Assembly (NCBI GenBank): GCA_036023115.1
Contig: JAYKKT010000089.1
Coordinates: 8,957,501 to 9,021,500, forward strand
Direction: 5' to 3'
Length of the DNA: 64,000 nt
From: Brasenia schreberi
Lineage: Eukaryota > Streptophyta > Magnoliopsida > Nymphaeales > Cabombaceae
A program made the position numbers and the translations under genes. The notes below the pieces were generated by a model. It ran no database searches, was not told where the DNA came from, and worked only from the letters and a program-made list of their open reading frames with translations. How positions within the stretch are numbered: position 1 is the stretch's first letter; each line of letters begins with the position of its first letter. This document shows positions 10,401 to 23,082 of this stretch, piece after piece.

Positions 10401-13400
10401 ACTCTCATTTAAAGTCTGATGATCCGGCATGGCAGTGGGGTATACCAGTTGAGGGTTCAAGGTTAAAAATCAGATGTTTATTTTGTGAAAAGGTAGTTAG
10501 TGATGGAATTTCAAGGTTAAAACACCACCTAGCAGGAACCAGAAAAGAAGTTGCTCCATGCACAGACAGAGTTAGAAATGTGCCAGAAGGTATTAAATGG
10601 CAATGCTTGTAGATGATTGAGAGCATACAGGAAAGGAGACAACAAAAGGATGATTTTCAGATGTGTGAAGAAGCTGATGATGCTACTGCCACTGGAGTTG
10701 GATTCAGTGATAGTTTGCCTTTAGATGTTAGAACAGATATTGGTAGTAGCAGTTCGCGAGCACCTAGCAGAGGAAAGAGGGTTGCAGCTGAAGACTTTGG
10801 AGGTGGCAGAAGAGGAAGTTCAGGAAGGAGTAGAGGAAGAGCTTCTTCTTCTAGCATACATTCGTTCTTTCCTCCTAGTACACCTGGTGCTCAATCAAGA
10901 ATTCGTGCTGCTATGGCTTTAGAACAACTGCACGATCAAGCAGACCTTGCAGTGGGCAGATGGTTTTATGATGCATGCATTCCATTTAATGCAACAAACA
11001 GTTTTCATTTTCAAGCAATGGCAGATGCAATTGCTAACATTGGTCCAGGATACAGGCTGCCCTCTTATCAGAAGTTGAGAGGGAAGATATTAGATCAGAC
11101 CGTGATTGAAGTGCAGCAATACTGTTCGACTTTGAGACAATCGTGGAAGGAAACATGATGCACTATCATGGCAGATGGATGGACCGATAGGCGAGGAAGA
11201 ACATTGCTAAACTTTCTTGTATATTGTCCTAAAGGACTCATGTTTTTGAGATCTCTAGAATGTCAGAGGAGAGGCATACTGCAGAGATCCTACGAGAGGA
11301 ATTTGATAAGGTTATACAGGAGGTTGGGCTAGAAAATGTAGTCCAATTGATTACAGATAATGCAGCTAACTACAAAGCAGCTGGAAAGGAGTTAGCTGAT
11401 ATTTATGGGACTTTCTACTGGACACCATGTGCAGCCCATTGTTTAGATCTCATCCTCGAGGACATTGGTGAGATGGATGAAATAAAGGCAGCAACTGAGT
11501 GTTGCCAAGATATTATAAAATTCATTTACAACTATGCATTTGTTTTGTGTACGATGAGGAGATACACAGAAGGTGCAGAGCTTCTTCGCACAGTTGCAAC
11601 TCGGTTCGCAACAAACTTCTTATCTGTACAAAGTATTGTAAGACAGAAGCAAGCTTTAAAGAGAATGTTCTCCTCAGATGAGTGGCAACAATTTGCAGAG
11701 TTGCCACAAAACAGAAGGAACAGAAAGTTAAATGAGATTGCAGAAACGGTTTTTAGAAGTTTATTTTGGAATGCATGTATCAGATTATTGAAAATTACTT
11801 GTCCTTTAGTGAAAGTTTTGAGATTGGCTGACAGCGAGGAGAAACCATCTATGGGCTACCTTTATGAAGCCATGGACAGGGAGAAATAACTTTAATGGAA
11901 AAAAAAGAGATTATGTGCCCATGTGGAAAATAATTGATAGTAGATGGAATAAACAATTGCATCAGCCTATTCATGCAGCAGCCTACTATCTAAACCCATC
12001 ATTGAGGTACTCAGCAACCTTCAAAAGGGACAGTGAGGTTAATCGAGGAATCATTGAATGCATCGACAGATTAGTCCCTGATGAGAGCATAGTAGATGCG
12101 ATACATCGAGAGATGGAGATATATGATAATGCTCTTCACTTGATGGGTTTGCCTATTGCAATTCGCAACCGCTCTACGATGCGTCTAGGTACATTGTTTA
12201 TTTTCATATTTAAGTTGCATCTTACATTACTGTGGATTATTATGTCTCTAATGTTTATATTTTTTTTACAGATGTTTGGTGGAACAGGTTTGGAAGTGAT
12301 TGTCCAAACCTTAGAGATTTTGCAGTTAGAGTCTTAAGCCAAACCTGTAGTGCAACAGGTTGTGAAAGAAATTGGAGTGTTTTTGAACACATCCATATAA
12401 AAAAGCGCAACAGGTTGGAACACAAAAGGCTTAATGATTTGGTTTATATTCGATGTAACATGCGCCTTCGTGAAAGGTAATGTTGTATTACTTTCAAATT
12501 TTCAATTCGATATTATTTAACTTCAGTTTTCAATTATTAATATTACTTACTAATTGTTTATCTTTGTTTGTGTCGTAGGCAATTAAAAAAAGTAAATAGA
12601 GAAGAAAGTCAATTCGATCCAATAAGTTTGGATAATTTTGAGATATTAGAAGATTGGGTTATGGAAGACACTGAACAAAATGCCCTTCTAACAGAAGAAG
12701 ACGTTGCCTGGATTAATTTGAAAGGAGCGCAACAACATTATGGAGATGAAGAATTTGATTTTGAAGAAGAAGGTGTGGGCATGGCTGATGATGATGAGGA
12801 TCTGCAACAAGGAGAAGATAAAGATTATTTAGTTGATGATCCTGATTACAATTTGTAAAATGTAACATTATATGTAACTGTAGTGTACTATAAAGTGTAA
12901 ATTATGTCTGTATTTTATTTTTTGGATTCAAAATATATAAATTTGGATGCAATTGTTCAATGTTGAATGCTCAATCTGTACTAAACTTACATTATATGAA
13001 TTTAAAGCAATTATCAGATTTTTCTTGATTTTTTCCTATTTTTTTCGATTTTTTACTATTTTTTATTAATTTTTAATTTATTTTTGTATTATTTTAATAT
13101 TAAAGTACGATACGATATGATACGATACGATACGCCCGTATCGTAAAGCCCAACGATACACGATACGCCCGTATCGTAGAGCCCAGCGATACACGATACG
13201 ATACGCATCAGACAACACTGGGTATAAGTGTACTTGCTCTCCATTCCTCGGGCATCTTTTGGCTTTTCCATATTTCGTTAAATAGTCTTGTGAGCCAAGT
13301 CAAATATTGGGGTCTATTTACAATAAAATTCTATTTTCTTTTGACAAAAAAAGTCAAACGACTATCAAGCCCTACCATGTCGTAGCGAAAATCAAGTCAA

Positions 13401-16400
13401 ATCCTCTAAGCACTCTAGTAACCTCAATATGTCCACTACCTATTTTCAGTAATATTCAATAAAAACCTGAGTGCCACAATCGTGCTCGTGGATGGATGTG
13501 ATCTCTCCATAGAAAAACATACCAAAGACGTGTATAATTTCAAATCATAGAACACAATAAGAAATCTATATCACATTTAAAAGCAATATTATCATTTCAA
13601 ACATGCATGCACAACCAAGCACCAAACAATAATGCAAATTTAATTTCGATCTTAAGACCTCTATAGTGTCCAATCACCAGCCACATCGTAGGAGTCCCTC
13701 GAACCCTCCTATCCGACCACGCTCTTAGGCCTACTTCGGTAAAGGACCTTCACGATCGAAACACAAACTCATCAAGTCTAACCCCTTGGGTCTATAGGGG
13801 CAAAGTATCTAGATACCACACTAGTAGAGTTGTATATTCAACGAATTAATCTCAACAATAACATAAACAACAATGTGGGGCCACCTTCTAGATCCAGAAG
13901 ATTAAAACCAGAAATGTTACTAATATTAAGGAGGAAAACATAGAGATTGAAGGAAGGAGCGGACCTCCAATGGAGGCCCCTCCCTCTTTTCCTCTCTTTA
14001 TTACACACAACCTCACAGTTTCTAATACAACCTATCAGCCTTTATATAAGGAGCTGTAAAATGAAAAATGACTAAAATACCTTCAATACAGAAAATTACC
14101 AAAATACCCCTAGTATTTCAGATAATTACAATAATACCTAAAAAACAATAAAAATTATCAAACTAACATAAAGAACACTAGATAAGCATATTCTTCAACA
14201 CCCCCCTCAAGTTGGTAGTGAGATATTTCGAACTCCAAACTTGTCAAAAATCTTCATATCTGTTTGCAATATTCTTCATCTGTTTTCATCACTGATCTGA
14301 TCTTCAACTTCTTTGACTGAAACATCTTCAACTTAGCCTTCCTGGCTTATCATCACAAGCAACATCTTTGGCTGCAACATCGACTCAACCTTTATGACTG
14401 ATCATCTCAAGCATCATCTCTGGCTGCAGCATCAACTCAGCCTTCCTGGCTGTAACAACATCAACTCAGCCATCCTGGCTGTAACAACATCAACTCAGCC
14501 ATCCTGACTATAACAACATCATCTCAGCCATCCTGACTGTAACAACATCATCTCAGCTATCCTAGCTATAACAACAACATAAGCAACTATTTTGGTTGCA
14601 ACACACATTTTAGTAGTCCTCAGGACTGCAAACTTTATAAAACGTTACAACCTTAACTAATAAATGCAGCCACCAGGATTTAGAAATTCTGCTGATGCAC
14701 CACAGTCGCATTTATTAAGTGTGCAGCCACCGGCCTTAAATCCAGTCCACATTCCAATAACTGCATCCACCATTCCCATTACTGCTCAAATAAATGCAAC
14801 CATCATTTCAATAAGTGTAGCCGCCAGCCCATATTCTAATAAGTACAACCACCATATGTAATATCAATAAATCTAGTCAATAAGTTCAGTATAACTTCAC
14901 ACTAACAAATTTTAAAGCTCAATAAATCCAACCACCATATGCAATAAATGCAACCATCATTATGCTTGTTTCTTGGATTATTCCTCTTTTGCTGCTGGCT
15001 AATCAGAGAACCATCTAGTAGTCGAGTCTCCTTGGTTGTGATAGTGTGATGTTAATCCCCCAGATTTCTTGTCCCATTCCATAATTATGATCTCTGTTTA
15101 CGAATTAGCTGAACACCATTGACCAAGTTGCCCTTTCTAACAGTGCGTCCAAGACCTTTCTGCTTGTACTCTTTCGCATATGGTCTCAGGCAGCGAATGT
15201 ATTAAAAATTAACATCTTTCATGAGAATGTTTCACAGCTACAATGTACTTTTGTATGAAATCAGAGGCTCATCAAATCTTGTGAGACAGAAACCAGTCTA
15301 GTATCTGCTGAACGAGTAAGCTTGTTATTTCATGGTAAGCATAGGCAAGATTAAGCTCCTCTTCAATGTGGCTTCTCCATTTGTAATTATCGGCCAAAAC
15401 TTGTTTCTGTGTGAGAGCCTTCATCCAATTAACATGACGACCATCAATCTTGATAAATCCTTCCTTATCAACAATCCCACTTTCCTGTCAAAGGCATTTT
15501 CATACATTTAATTTCCGAAGCCACAATCCCTTTCTTCTTAAGCATTTCCATGTACTTGAGATAAAAAAGCGCTCTCCTTCGACCTTTTGGCTTGCGGACA
15601 TAAAATGTCGTGGGCTTCTCAATTTCCTTGAAAAGTGGAAAAATTGCTTGGCTGAAGCTAATAATAAGTGCCTTCTTTACATCTTCAGTTTTAGGCAAGA
15701 AACTTGGGAATACGAACATTTTCTGAATCATTAAGTGGTATCCAGTCACCTTCATTGAGCAGCATGCATGCTTTAATAATCATTAATCAGACTGGGCCGT
15801 AAGCTTTAATGATTAGTTATGCAGCCACCAAACTGCTCAATAACTATGGTCGGCTGTGACCTTTCCAAAGACTTGCTCCACTTTCTTGGAATACGATCAG
15901 ACAATTCAGTTATGCAGCCATATAAATGCGTAGCCTTCATAATAAAAGAACAACATCCATATAAAGGAGGTAGACGTGCATGCTTTCTTGGGAATACGAA
16001 CAGTTCACAGCAGCTATATGCAATCAATGTTGTATCTTCATGATAAATGCTCATCAGCTATATGCAATAAATACTTTACCTTCACGATGAATGCACAACA
16101 ACATTATCCAACAAATGCCAGCAGGATGTATCCAAATAGAAATTCCAAAGGTTCACAAGTTTTTCATGACATTGGCGCAACGTAACAGAGCATCGACAGG
16201 GTGAGAATGTTATGCAGACCGAAGGTAGACGTTTAGAGAAAACTGCAACTTCATGCAGAAATCAACAGTCTGTTTTGAAACTTTGAGCAGAGATGAACAG
16301 TTTGCTTTGAGAACTAGCATGAATTCTGTCCCAGACAGTACCAGTATTTTGCTGTCTCCTGGAGAGAAACACACTCTGTCCAATCTGCCCTGTGATCTGA

Positions 16401-19400
16401 GTAAGATCGAATCACAAGGATGCCCAAATGCTCAGGTCTGCACATCTCAAAGGATCTCAAATCCCCTCATGAATTCCAAATCTTCACATAATCAATCACC
16501 CACTTCAACAAAATTAATCAAAAGCTCCCATCCTTGACTATATCGCTTTTGATGAGAATCATGTCTAAACGTTTGCATTCCTTCCTATACATTTCCTGCA
16601 GAGATCAGCTGACTCCTAGTTGTTTCTGCAACACAAATCAAATGAAAAGTCACGTGCTTCCTCTGACCATCAACACAAACTTGTTCAACCACTTTTCAAC
16701 AAGTGTTTTACAGGAAAAATACAGCTGCCACTTGAGACCACCAGTTTTGGTGGTTGTTGGCCCTTCCACGAGTTACAGCAAATCTGTCACCACTTGCTGT
16801 AAATATTTGTCGGTAGTCGAAGGTTGATGCTTCACGAATCGAATCCAACAAATCACCAAGAATCAAACGGCATCTAAGTATGGATGCCAAGCTTCAAATA
16901 TATCAAACAAGAGAGCGGAAGCATACAAAAATCAAGTCAAAAGCTGTACCAAGACAACATACATTATTCATAGTTATGTACATGAGAGGCCATAAAAGAA
17001 GAACAAAAGAACTACAGACTAGTGCTGGCCGGCCAGCCTTGGCCAGCACTAGCCGTTGGAGTCCAACGGCTATGGCCAGGGCTATAGTGGCCCTGGGCCA
17101 TATCCAAATGGTGCATGGGCCCTGATGGCCCGTACCACCCTATTACATTAACACCCCCCCTCAAACTTATGGGGTATACAACGGAAGTTTGTCCAAGAAG
17201 AATATAAATCAAATACAACTCAATTTTTGTGTTTGCTTCTAACAAAATTTTTCATAAAAATAGTATCCAAATTGTCACAGTCTTTCTTTGAAACAACTCC
17301 AGGTCATCTTTCCACAACCAATGTATCAATTTATTTGTCATCCTGCATGAAAATCAACGAAGTATCAATACATGCATTTGCTCAATCTTAATGAAAGTAG
17401 AAAGACGATTTAAAATATCTAATCCGAAAGGTAAAAAAAAAATGAGTCAAATAAGTTCATGAAATTGATTTTCTCTAATTCAAGAAAGTTATTTGATTGA
17501 AAACATTGATATCATCAAAATAGGATTATCTATTATAACAACTAGATTCATAAATCACTACAAACTTGTGATATTGTAAGGGAACCTTGGCATATCAAAC
17601 AAGCTTTTTAAGGTTAAGCTTAAAATATGAGTTTTAAGGACAAACTCAAACCCAAAAAGCTTTTTAAGGCAAAGCTCAAAACCTTCAAATCAAATAAGCT
17701 TTTTAAGGTTAAGCTCAAAACCCGCCAAGTCAAACAAGCTTTAAGGCTAAGCTCAAACTCGAGTTTTGAGGATAAACTCGAACCCAAACAAGCTTTTTAA
17801 GGCAAAACTCAAAACCTTAAAATCAAACAAGCTTTCTAAGGTTAAGCTCAAAACCCGCCAAGTTAAACAAGCTTTAAGGCTAAACTCAAACCCGAGTTTT
17901 AAGAATAAACTCGAACCCAAACAAGCTTTTTAAGGCAAAGCTCAAAACCTTCAAGTCAAACATACAATTCCCAAGGCCCTTAAATATCCTTTAAACTCAA
18001 AAGTGATTTTATGGTTCCAAAAGTAACATAATCCATTTGAATTAAAACAAGTCAAAGGAATCAACTTCATGCTTTTCAAAAGGTCTCACAAGGTTTGTTA
18101 AAACCATAAATACAAAGTTAATCATGATAACTATAAGTCTTTTTCAATATTGATTACTCTCCAACCAAAAGGCCAACAACATGGAACATCTTAATCACAA
18201 AGATTTCCAACAAAAGGCCAACAAACGGAGATCATAATCTCATGAAAAAACAACCTTAAAGTTATCAAGATCACAAATCTTCAAATAATAATTTGTTAAA
18301 ACAATTTTATCACATACAAGTTAATCAAGGATTCAAGATAACTATAAGTCTTTTTCAATATTGATTACTCTCCAATCAAAAGGTTAACAACATGGAACAT
18401 CTTAATCACAAAGATTTTCAACAAAAGGCTAACAAACGGAGATCATAATCTCGTGAAAAAGCAACCTTAAAGTTATCTAGATTACAAATCTTCAAATAAG
18501 TGCATCTTAAATTTTCAATTAATTTCCAACCAAAGGCCAAAAATATGAATCTTATTCATACAAGTACATGCAACTCATTTTCAACAAATATTTTTCCAAA
18601 TGTCTTAAATAACAATAAGTATATCTTCAAGCATTAATTGATTTCCAACAAAAGGCCACCGACATGAAGCACCTTAATAACAAAGGTCTTCAACAAAAGC
18701 CCAACAACATGGATCTCAATTACACAAGAAGATACCTCTTATTGTTTCCCAACAAATACATTTTTTATCATATCAAGTTTGAAATCATTCAAATGTGAAC
18801 ACATTTTTCTTCTAAACATGCCAACAAATAATTTGATTTAACTCTGTAAATACATAATCAAGATTGCATATAACCAAGTTGGAAGGAACACACCTCGATG
18901 GGCTTAAGTCTCAGTACCATGCACAGCGAAATTGGATCAAATAGCCAAATTTGTTCATTTAACTCAACAATGCAAATACTAGACAAACATGCAATAATAT
19001 TAAGTGCAACAGAAAAGATTCATGTTTTCGTGAGAAAGAAGAGAAAGCAAAATGTTTCAATAAACAAGTTGAACCCATGTTTCTTGTCAATAAGTTCATC
19101 TAATCCACGTATAATTTAACATTGCCAGATAAAGGATAAGAAAAAGTGGTTCTCACAAAAACAAACTGATATTATTGGAATATTGCATATCCCAACCATC
19201 ACCACAAGACAAATCGAACCCAAGGAATTATCAAAGCAACCACCATAACAAAGAGTGCAAGACTAGCCGAATTCACATGGCAAACAAAGAATGACAGTTG
19301 ATATCGTGATAAGTAAACAAGCCAAACATCGTGATAAGTAAACAAGCCAAACAAGACCACATGTAAAGAATCAACGATTAGCTAAGTACTCAATATTTAT

Positions 19401-22400
19401 TAAACCAATTTTCAAGGACAGAAGGACAAGCTATTTCAACCCTTACCAAGTCACTCAAAACCCAAACGGAACTACATAAGAGAAACCAACATCCATATAG
19501 ATGTAAAGGAGAGATACCGAAAACACACCAACAAACAAACAGTCACAACCAACAAAGGACAATTAGCACTAAAAAACATAGTGATTTCTTCAAAATCTAA
19601 GTAATTATTTAATGACCATTTCAAAAACATGCTTCAAGAAATCTTAAGTTATCATATTTGTACCGAAACAACATAGGATTTTTCAAAGAAAAGGGGAGAT
19701 AAACTAATGAACCATCCTTAATCCAAAAATAGATCGCATAATGTTCTTATAACAACCATGAACTAAGAAACCAAAGAACAACCACTATTAAGATTCATAG
19801 CAAAAGAAAGCAAATTTCTACATAAAACGAAGATATGGGTAACAAGACTATTGTTCATGGACCAACAAAACGAGAAGATGAGATTTGAGAAATGAAGCAA
19901 TGCAACGTGAAAGAACTAATCTATCGTCTTCTTCAAACTCATTAAGGTCAAGATATGGATCAATAACAAAGAACAATGATAAAATACTATACAAATTTTT
20001 TTTTTGAAAAAAGAGAATGTCAAAAATATTATTACTATCTCATGTCTTTTGATAAACATAACTAAGTTTTCAAATGTTTCGAACATATCAAACATAGTCA
20101 CAAATTTACTTTAGTCAAGAATCGTTTGTTAAAATCAAAAGTTCAATTTAAAAAACAAAGCATATGTACAAGAAAACTATAATCATATATTTCTAAGAAA
20201 GTTATATTTTCAAACACATTGTTATATTTTCAAGAAATTCTAAAATTCTCACGAAAACAATGTAATCAATTGAGAACTTCATTATTTTCCTTTAATTTTC
20301 AAAATAAACATATTTTCTAAAGTTACCTTGAACTTTGAAATGTCAAAAACCAAGAATCGTAGAATTTTTAAAGTTGGCATGCTTCTCAATGCGCTCGATA
20401 TCTTCAATCCGAGGCTTTGATACCATGTAAATATTTGTCGATAATCGAAGGTTGATGCTTCACGAATCGAATCCAACAAATCGCCAAGAATCAAACGACA
20501 TCCAAGTATGAATACCAAACTTCAAATATATCAAACAAGAGAGCAGAAGCATACAAAAATCAAGTCAAAAGTTGTACCAAGACATATTTTATTCATAGTA
20601 TGATAGGGTATTTATAGAGGTTACATATGTACATGAGGTCATAAAAAAGGAACAAAAGAAGGCATTAGACCAGCCTTGGCCAGCACTAGCCGTTGGAGTC
20701 CAACGGCTAGTTGTTGGCCAGGCATAGCCGTTGGGGCTTCCAATGGCTATGGCCAGGTCCCTAGTGGCCCTGGGCCATATCCAAATGGTACACGGGTCCT
20801 CATGGCCCGTGCCACCCTATTACATTAACACTTGCTACTGCTTCCAACGATCCAAATAGGCTCTGATACTATGTTAAAATTCGGAGTTATGTGGCAGAAG
20901 ATTAAAACCAGAAATGTTGCTAATATTAAGGAGGAAAACATGAGGAATCGAAGGAAGGAGCAGACCTCCAATGGGGGCCGCCCCTCCTCTTTTCCTCCCT
21001 TTCTTACACACAACCTCACAGCTCCTAATACAACTTATCATCCCTTATATAAGGAGTTGTAAAACGAAAAATGATCAAAATACCCTCAGTACAGAAAATT
21101 ACTAAAATGCCCCTAGTATTTCGGGCAATTACAATAATACCTAAAAAACATCAGAAATTATCAAACTAACATAAAGAACACTAGATAAGCATATTCTTCA
21201 ACAAGATCAACCTCGGGCCACCTCCTATGCTTCGTATCTCCACATTCACATCACATGTCTAATTTGAATATCCAAACCACACATCCATATTCAATATCAA
21301 ATCTGTTTTACTCTAAATAAACTCTCTATTCTTGTTGACTAGTTTCACGTGTTCTCAGTCTAGACATGTCATATAACCCGACATGAGTTGCCCAATACAA
21401 CTACGTGTGGAACTAGCTCAACCAACGGAGTAGCCTACACAACTCAACATATTTATGGGTTAGCACTACATGGTATGACCAGCTATGATCTAACGACGTC
21501 TCGTACCATCATAAAAATAGATCCATACCCAATAATATTTTACTCACCTACGATGACAACAACAAGCTAGCACTAACAGTTACGTCCATCTACGACGATA
21601 CAACGTTCCATACCATCGTAGAAGATGGATCCATACCCATTAATGGTTTACCAATACACAAGCATGCTCATGCTATACATCCATATACTCAATAAAGCAT
21701 TTCCAATTCTATTTCACAAGCCAATACATATAAAAATATTAAGTCATTTCATCTCATATATCATTTAAAAGCAATTAAAGCTATCTCTAGCATGCAACTA
21801 AAAAGAGAACACATTCATATGCCTTAAACGCTATATAGATTCAAATCTCGTAAAGCAAGTTCTTCCTAATTATCTTGATTTATTCCCTAAATCATCATAA
21901 AAGCATAATATTAATATTCTACATTTAATTGTAAACTCAACAGTTCAAACCCCATCAAATTCAGACCTCACACGATCCCAAAACACTCTAAAACACAATA
22001 TGGATCCTTGAAATCCTATCTGGATCCGTTTAACACATTCAAATCCATTTAGTTTACTAAAATTGGATTCAGATGCATGGTGTAGACCCGCTATGGACCT
22101 AGAATCGTGTTCATGCAAAGACACTTGGTTCATGCTCGGATCGATGTGACCAACCTCGACACAACGTTTTAGCCACCAAAACTGATGTTTTTTGTCGGTT
22201 CTTCTTCCTCCTTCACCACCAAATGGTCCGCCACTGGCCAACGGACCGTTTGCCGTAGCGGCAACTGCTCACTATTGACAGTTTTGTCGAAAAAGGATGG
22301 AAAAGGGGCGGTTTGCCCCTTTCTTGAAAAACTCACCGGAAACCTAACTTTTTTCGACGATTTCTTGCTCTATGAAAGCTGGGAAATGACCCACAAGAGT

Positions 22401-23044
22401 CGTCTCTCACCTTTGCACCCTTCTCTCCATCGAAATGCCGACAAGAGCTGGTTCAATGACTGAAAAAAAATCAAAACGAAAAATAAAAGCTTACCTTGCA
22501 AAAATCTGGCTGGCTCTCTCGCTTTTTCAGCATGTTTTCTCACTCTCTCCTTCTTCCCATGGCTGCAACCCTACACACCTCTCCCTCTCCCTCTCTCTCT
22601 CTCATCGATCTGAGGAAGGTGGAGGTGGTCCTCCTCGCCTTCCTTAGCTGCCTGCAAGCAGCCATGATACCTGAATTGTGGCCTCTCAGCAAGAGGGTAG
22701 CACAGACCCTCCATTTAGGTCTCAGATTTGGGTCGGGCCCAATGCGACCCGATCCAACCTGATTGTTACAACTTTGGAACCACTTTTCTCTCTCAAAAGT
22801 CCTACATGGATGATGAAACTAAATTTCCCTCACTGCCTTTTGACACTTCTGATTTTACCTAGTCCCAAAGGAAAACTGTCAATGGCTTATGAAGAAAATA
22901 TGCTTAGCTTCTTGGCGTTTAAGTGATACACTCAGTGCCATCATTGTTATATACACACACATAAACTCATGTACACACATATGTATGTATGTATGTATAT
23001 ATATATATATATGCAGGCGAGCGTGCATGTGCATATGTCTCCAT

Positions 23045-23082
<38 letters not shown>

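Larger units (their letters stand above)
9888..13220 (+). mobile_element. hAT-superfamily DNA transposon, structurally complete
   Basis: Ends are CAGTGTTG (9888) and CAACACTG (13220), an 8-bp terminal inverted repeat. They are flanked by a perfect 8-bp target duplication GGTATAAG at 9880-9887 and 13221-13228. The empty site can be read in the LINE copies (GGGTATAAGTGTACTTG), which confirms both ends. Length is 3333 bp. It carries a transposase region in + orientation and dense subterminal repeats. Insertion came after RTE copy B. Confidence 0.95.
8506..13299 (-). mobile_element. RTE LINE copy B, split by a hAT transposon
   Basis: The CAA tail begins near 8506 and the 3' coding half runs minus to 9887, where the hAT element interrupts it. 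The LINE resumes at 13221 and is 5'-truncated near 13299. Open blocks include 9480-9845 (RT fingers), 9170-9394 ([16 protein letters not shown]) and 8711-9106 (C-terminal region). The part at 8660-8740 is scrambled: short pieces of nearby LINE sequence are inserted out of order. A 5-bp TCAAA at both ends may be the target duplication, but that is weak. Confidence 0.9.
16798..20830 (-). mobile_element. Nested non-autonomous copia-type LTR element
   Basis: Left LTR 16798-17153 and right LTR 20426-20830, with perfect 5-bp target duplication CTTGC at 16793-16797 and 20831-20835. GGCTTTGATACCA (20413-20425) is the primer-site complement and CCCCCCCTC follows the left LTR, so it reads minus. The interior (about 3.3 kb) is A-rich on the + strand, lacks long frames and holds two sets of tandem repeats. 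The LTRs resemble those at 43849-44259 and 55136-55540, which points to a coding copia element as its likely enzyme source (inference). Confidence 0.92.
13895..21203 (-). mobile_element. Family L LTR retrotransposon, copy 1 (non-autonomous, holds a nested element)
   Basis: Left LTR 13895-14200 and right LTR 20872-21203, with 5-bp target duplication AGATC at 13890-13894 and 21204-21208. Next to the right LTR, GGCTCTGATACTA (20859-20871) is the complement of an initiator-Met tRNA primer site, and next to the left LTR is a CCCCCCTC polypurine-tract complement. The element therefore reads minus. The left (3') LTR lacks the outer 23 bp that the right LTR has. The interior has a minisatellite (14430-14574), a gene-like remnant (about 15100-15760), and a nested LTR element at 16798-20830. 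No gag or pol motif is present. Confidence 0.9.

Noticed and set aside
15806..16054. Minus-strand frame of 82 codons
   Set aside because: Built largely from repeated ATGCAGCC/ATATGCAATAAATGC phrases inside family L copy 1; no domain.
17550..18700. CRISPR-like array
   Set aside because: Repeats are adjacent and diverged, without unique spacers, and sit inside a plant LTR element.
20859..20871. tRNA gene fragment
   Set aside because: GGCTCTGATACTA is the complement of a retrotransposon primer site, not part of a tRNA gene.
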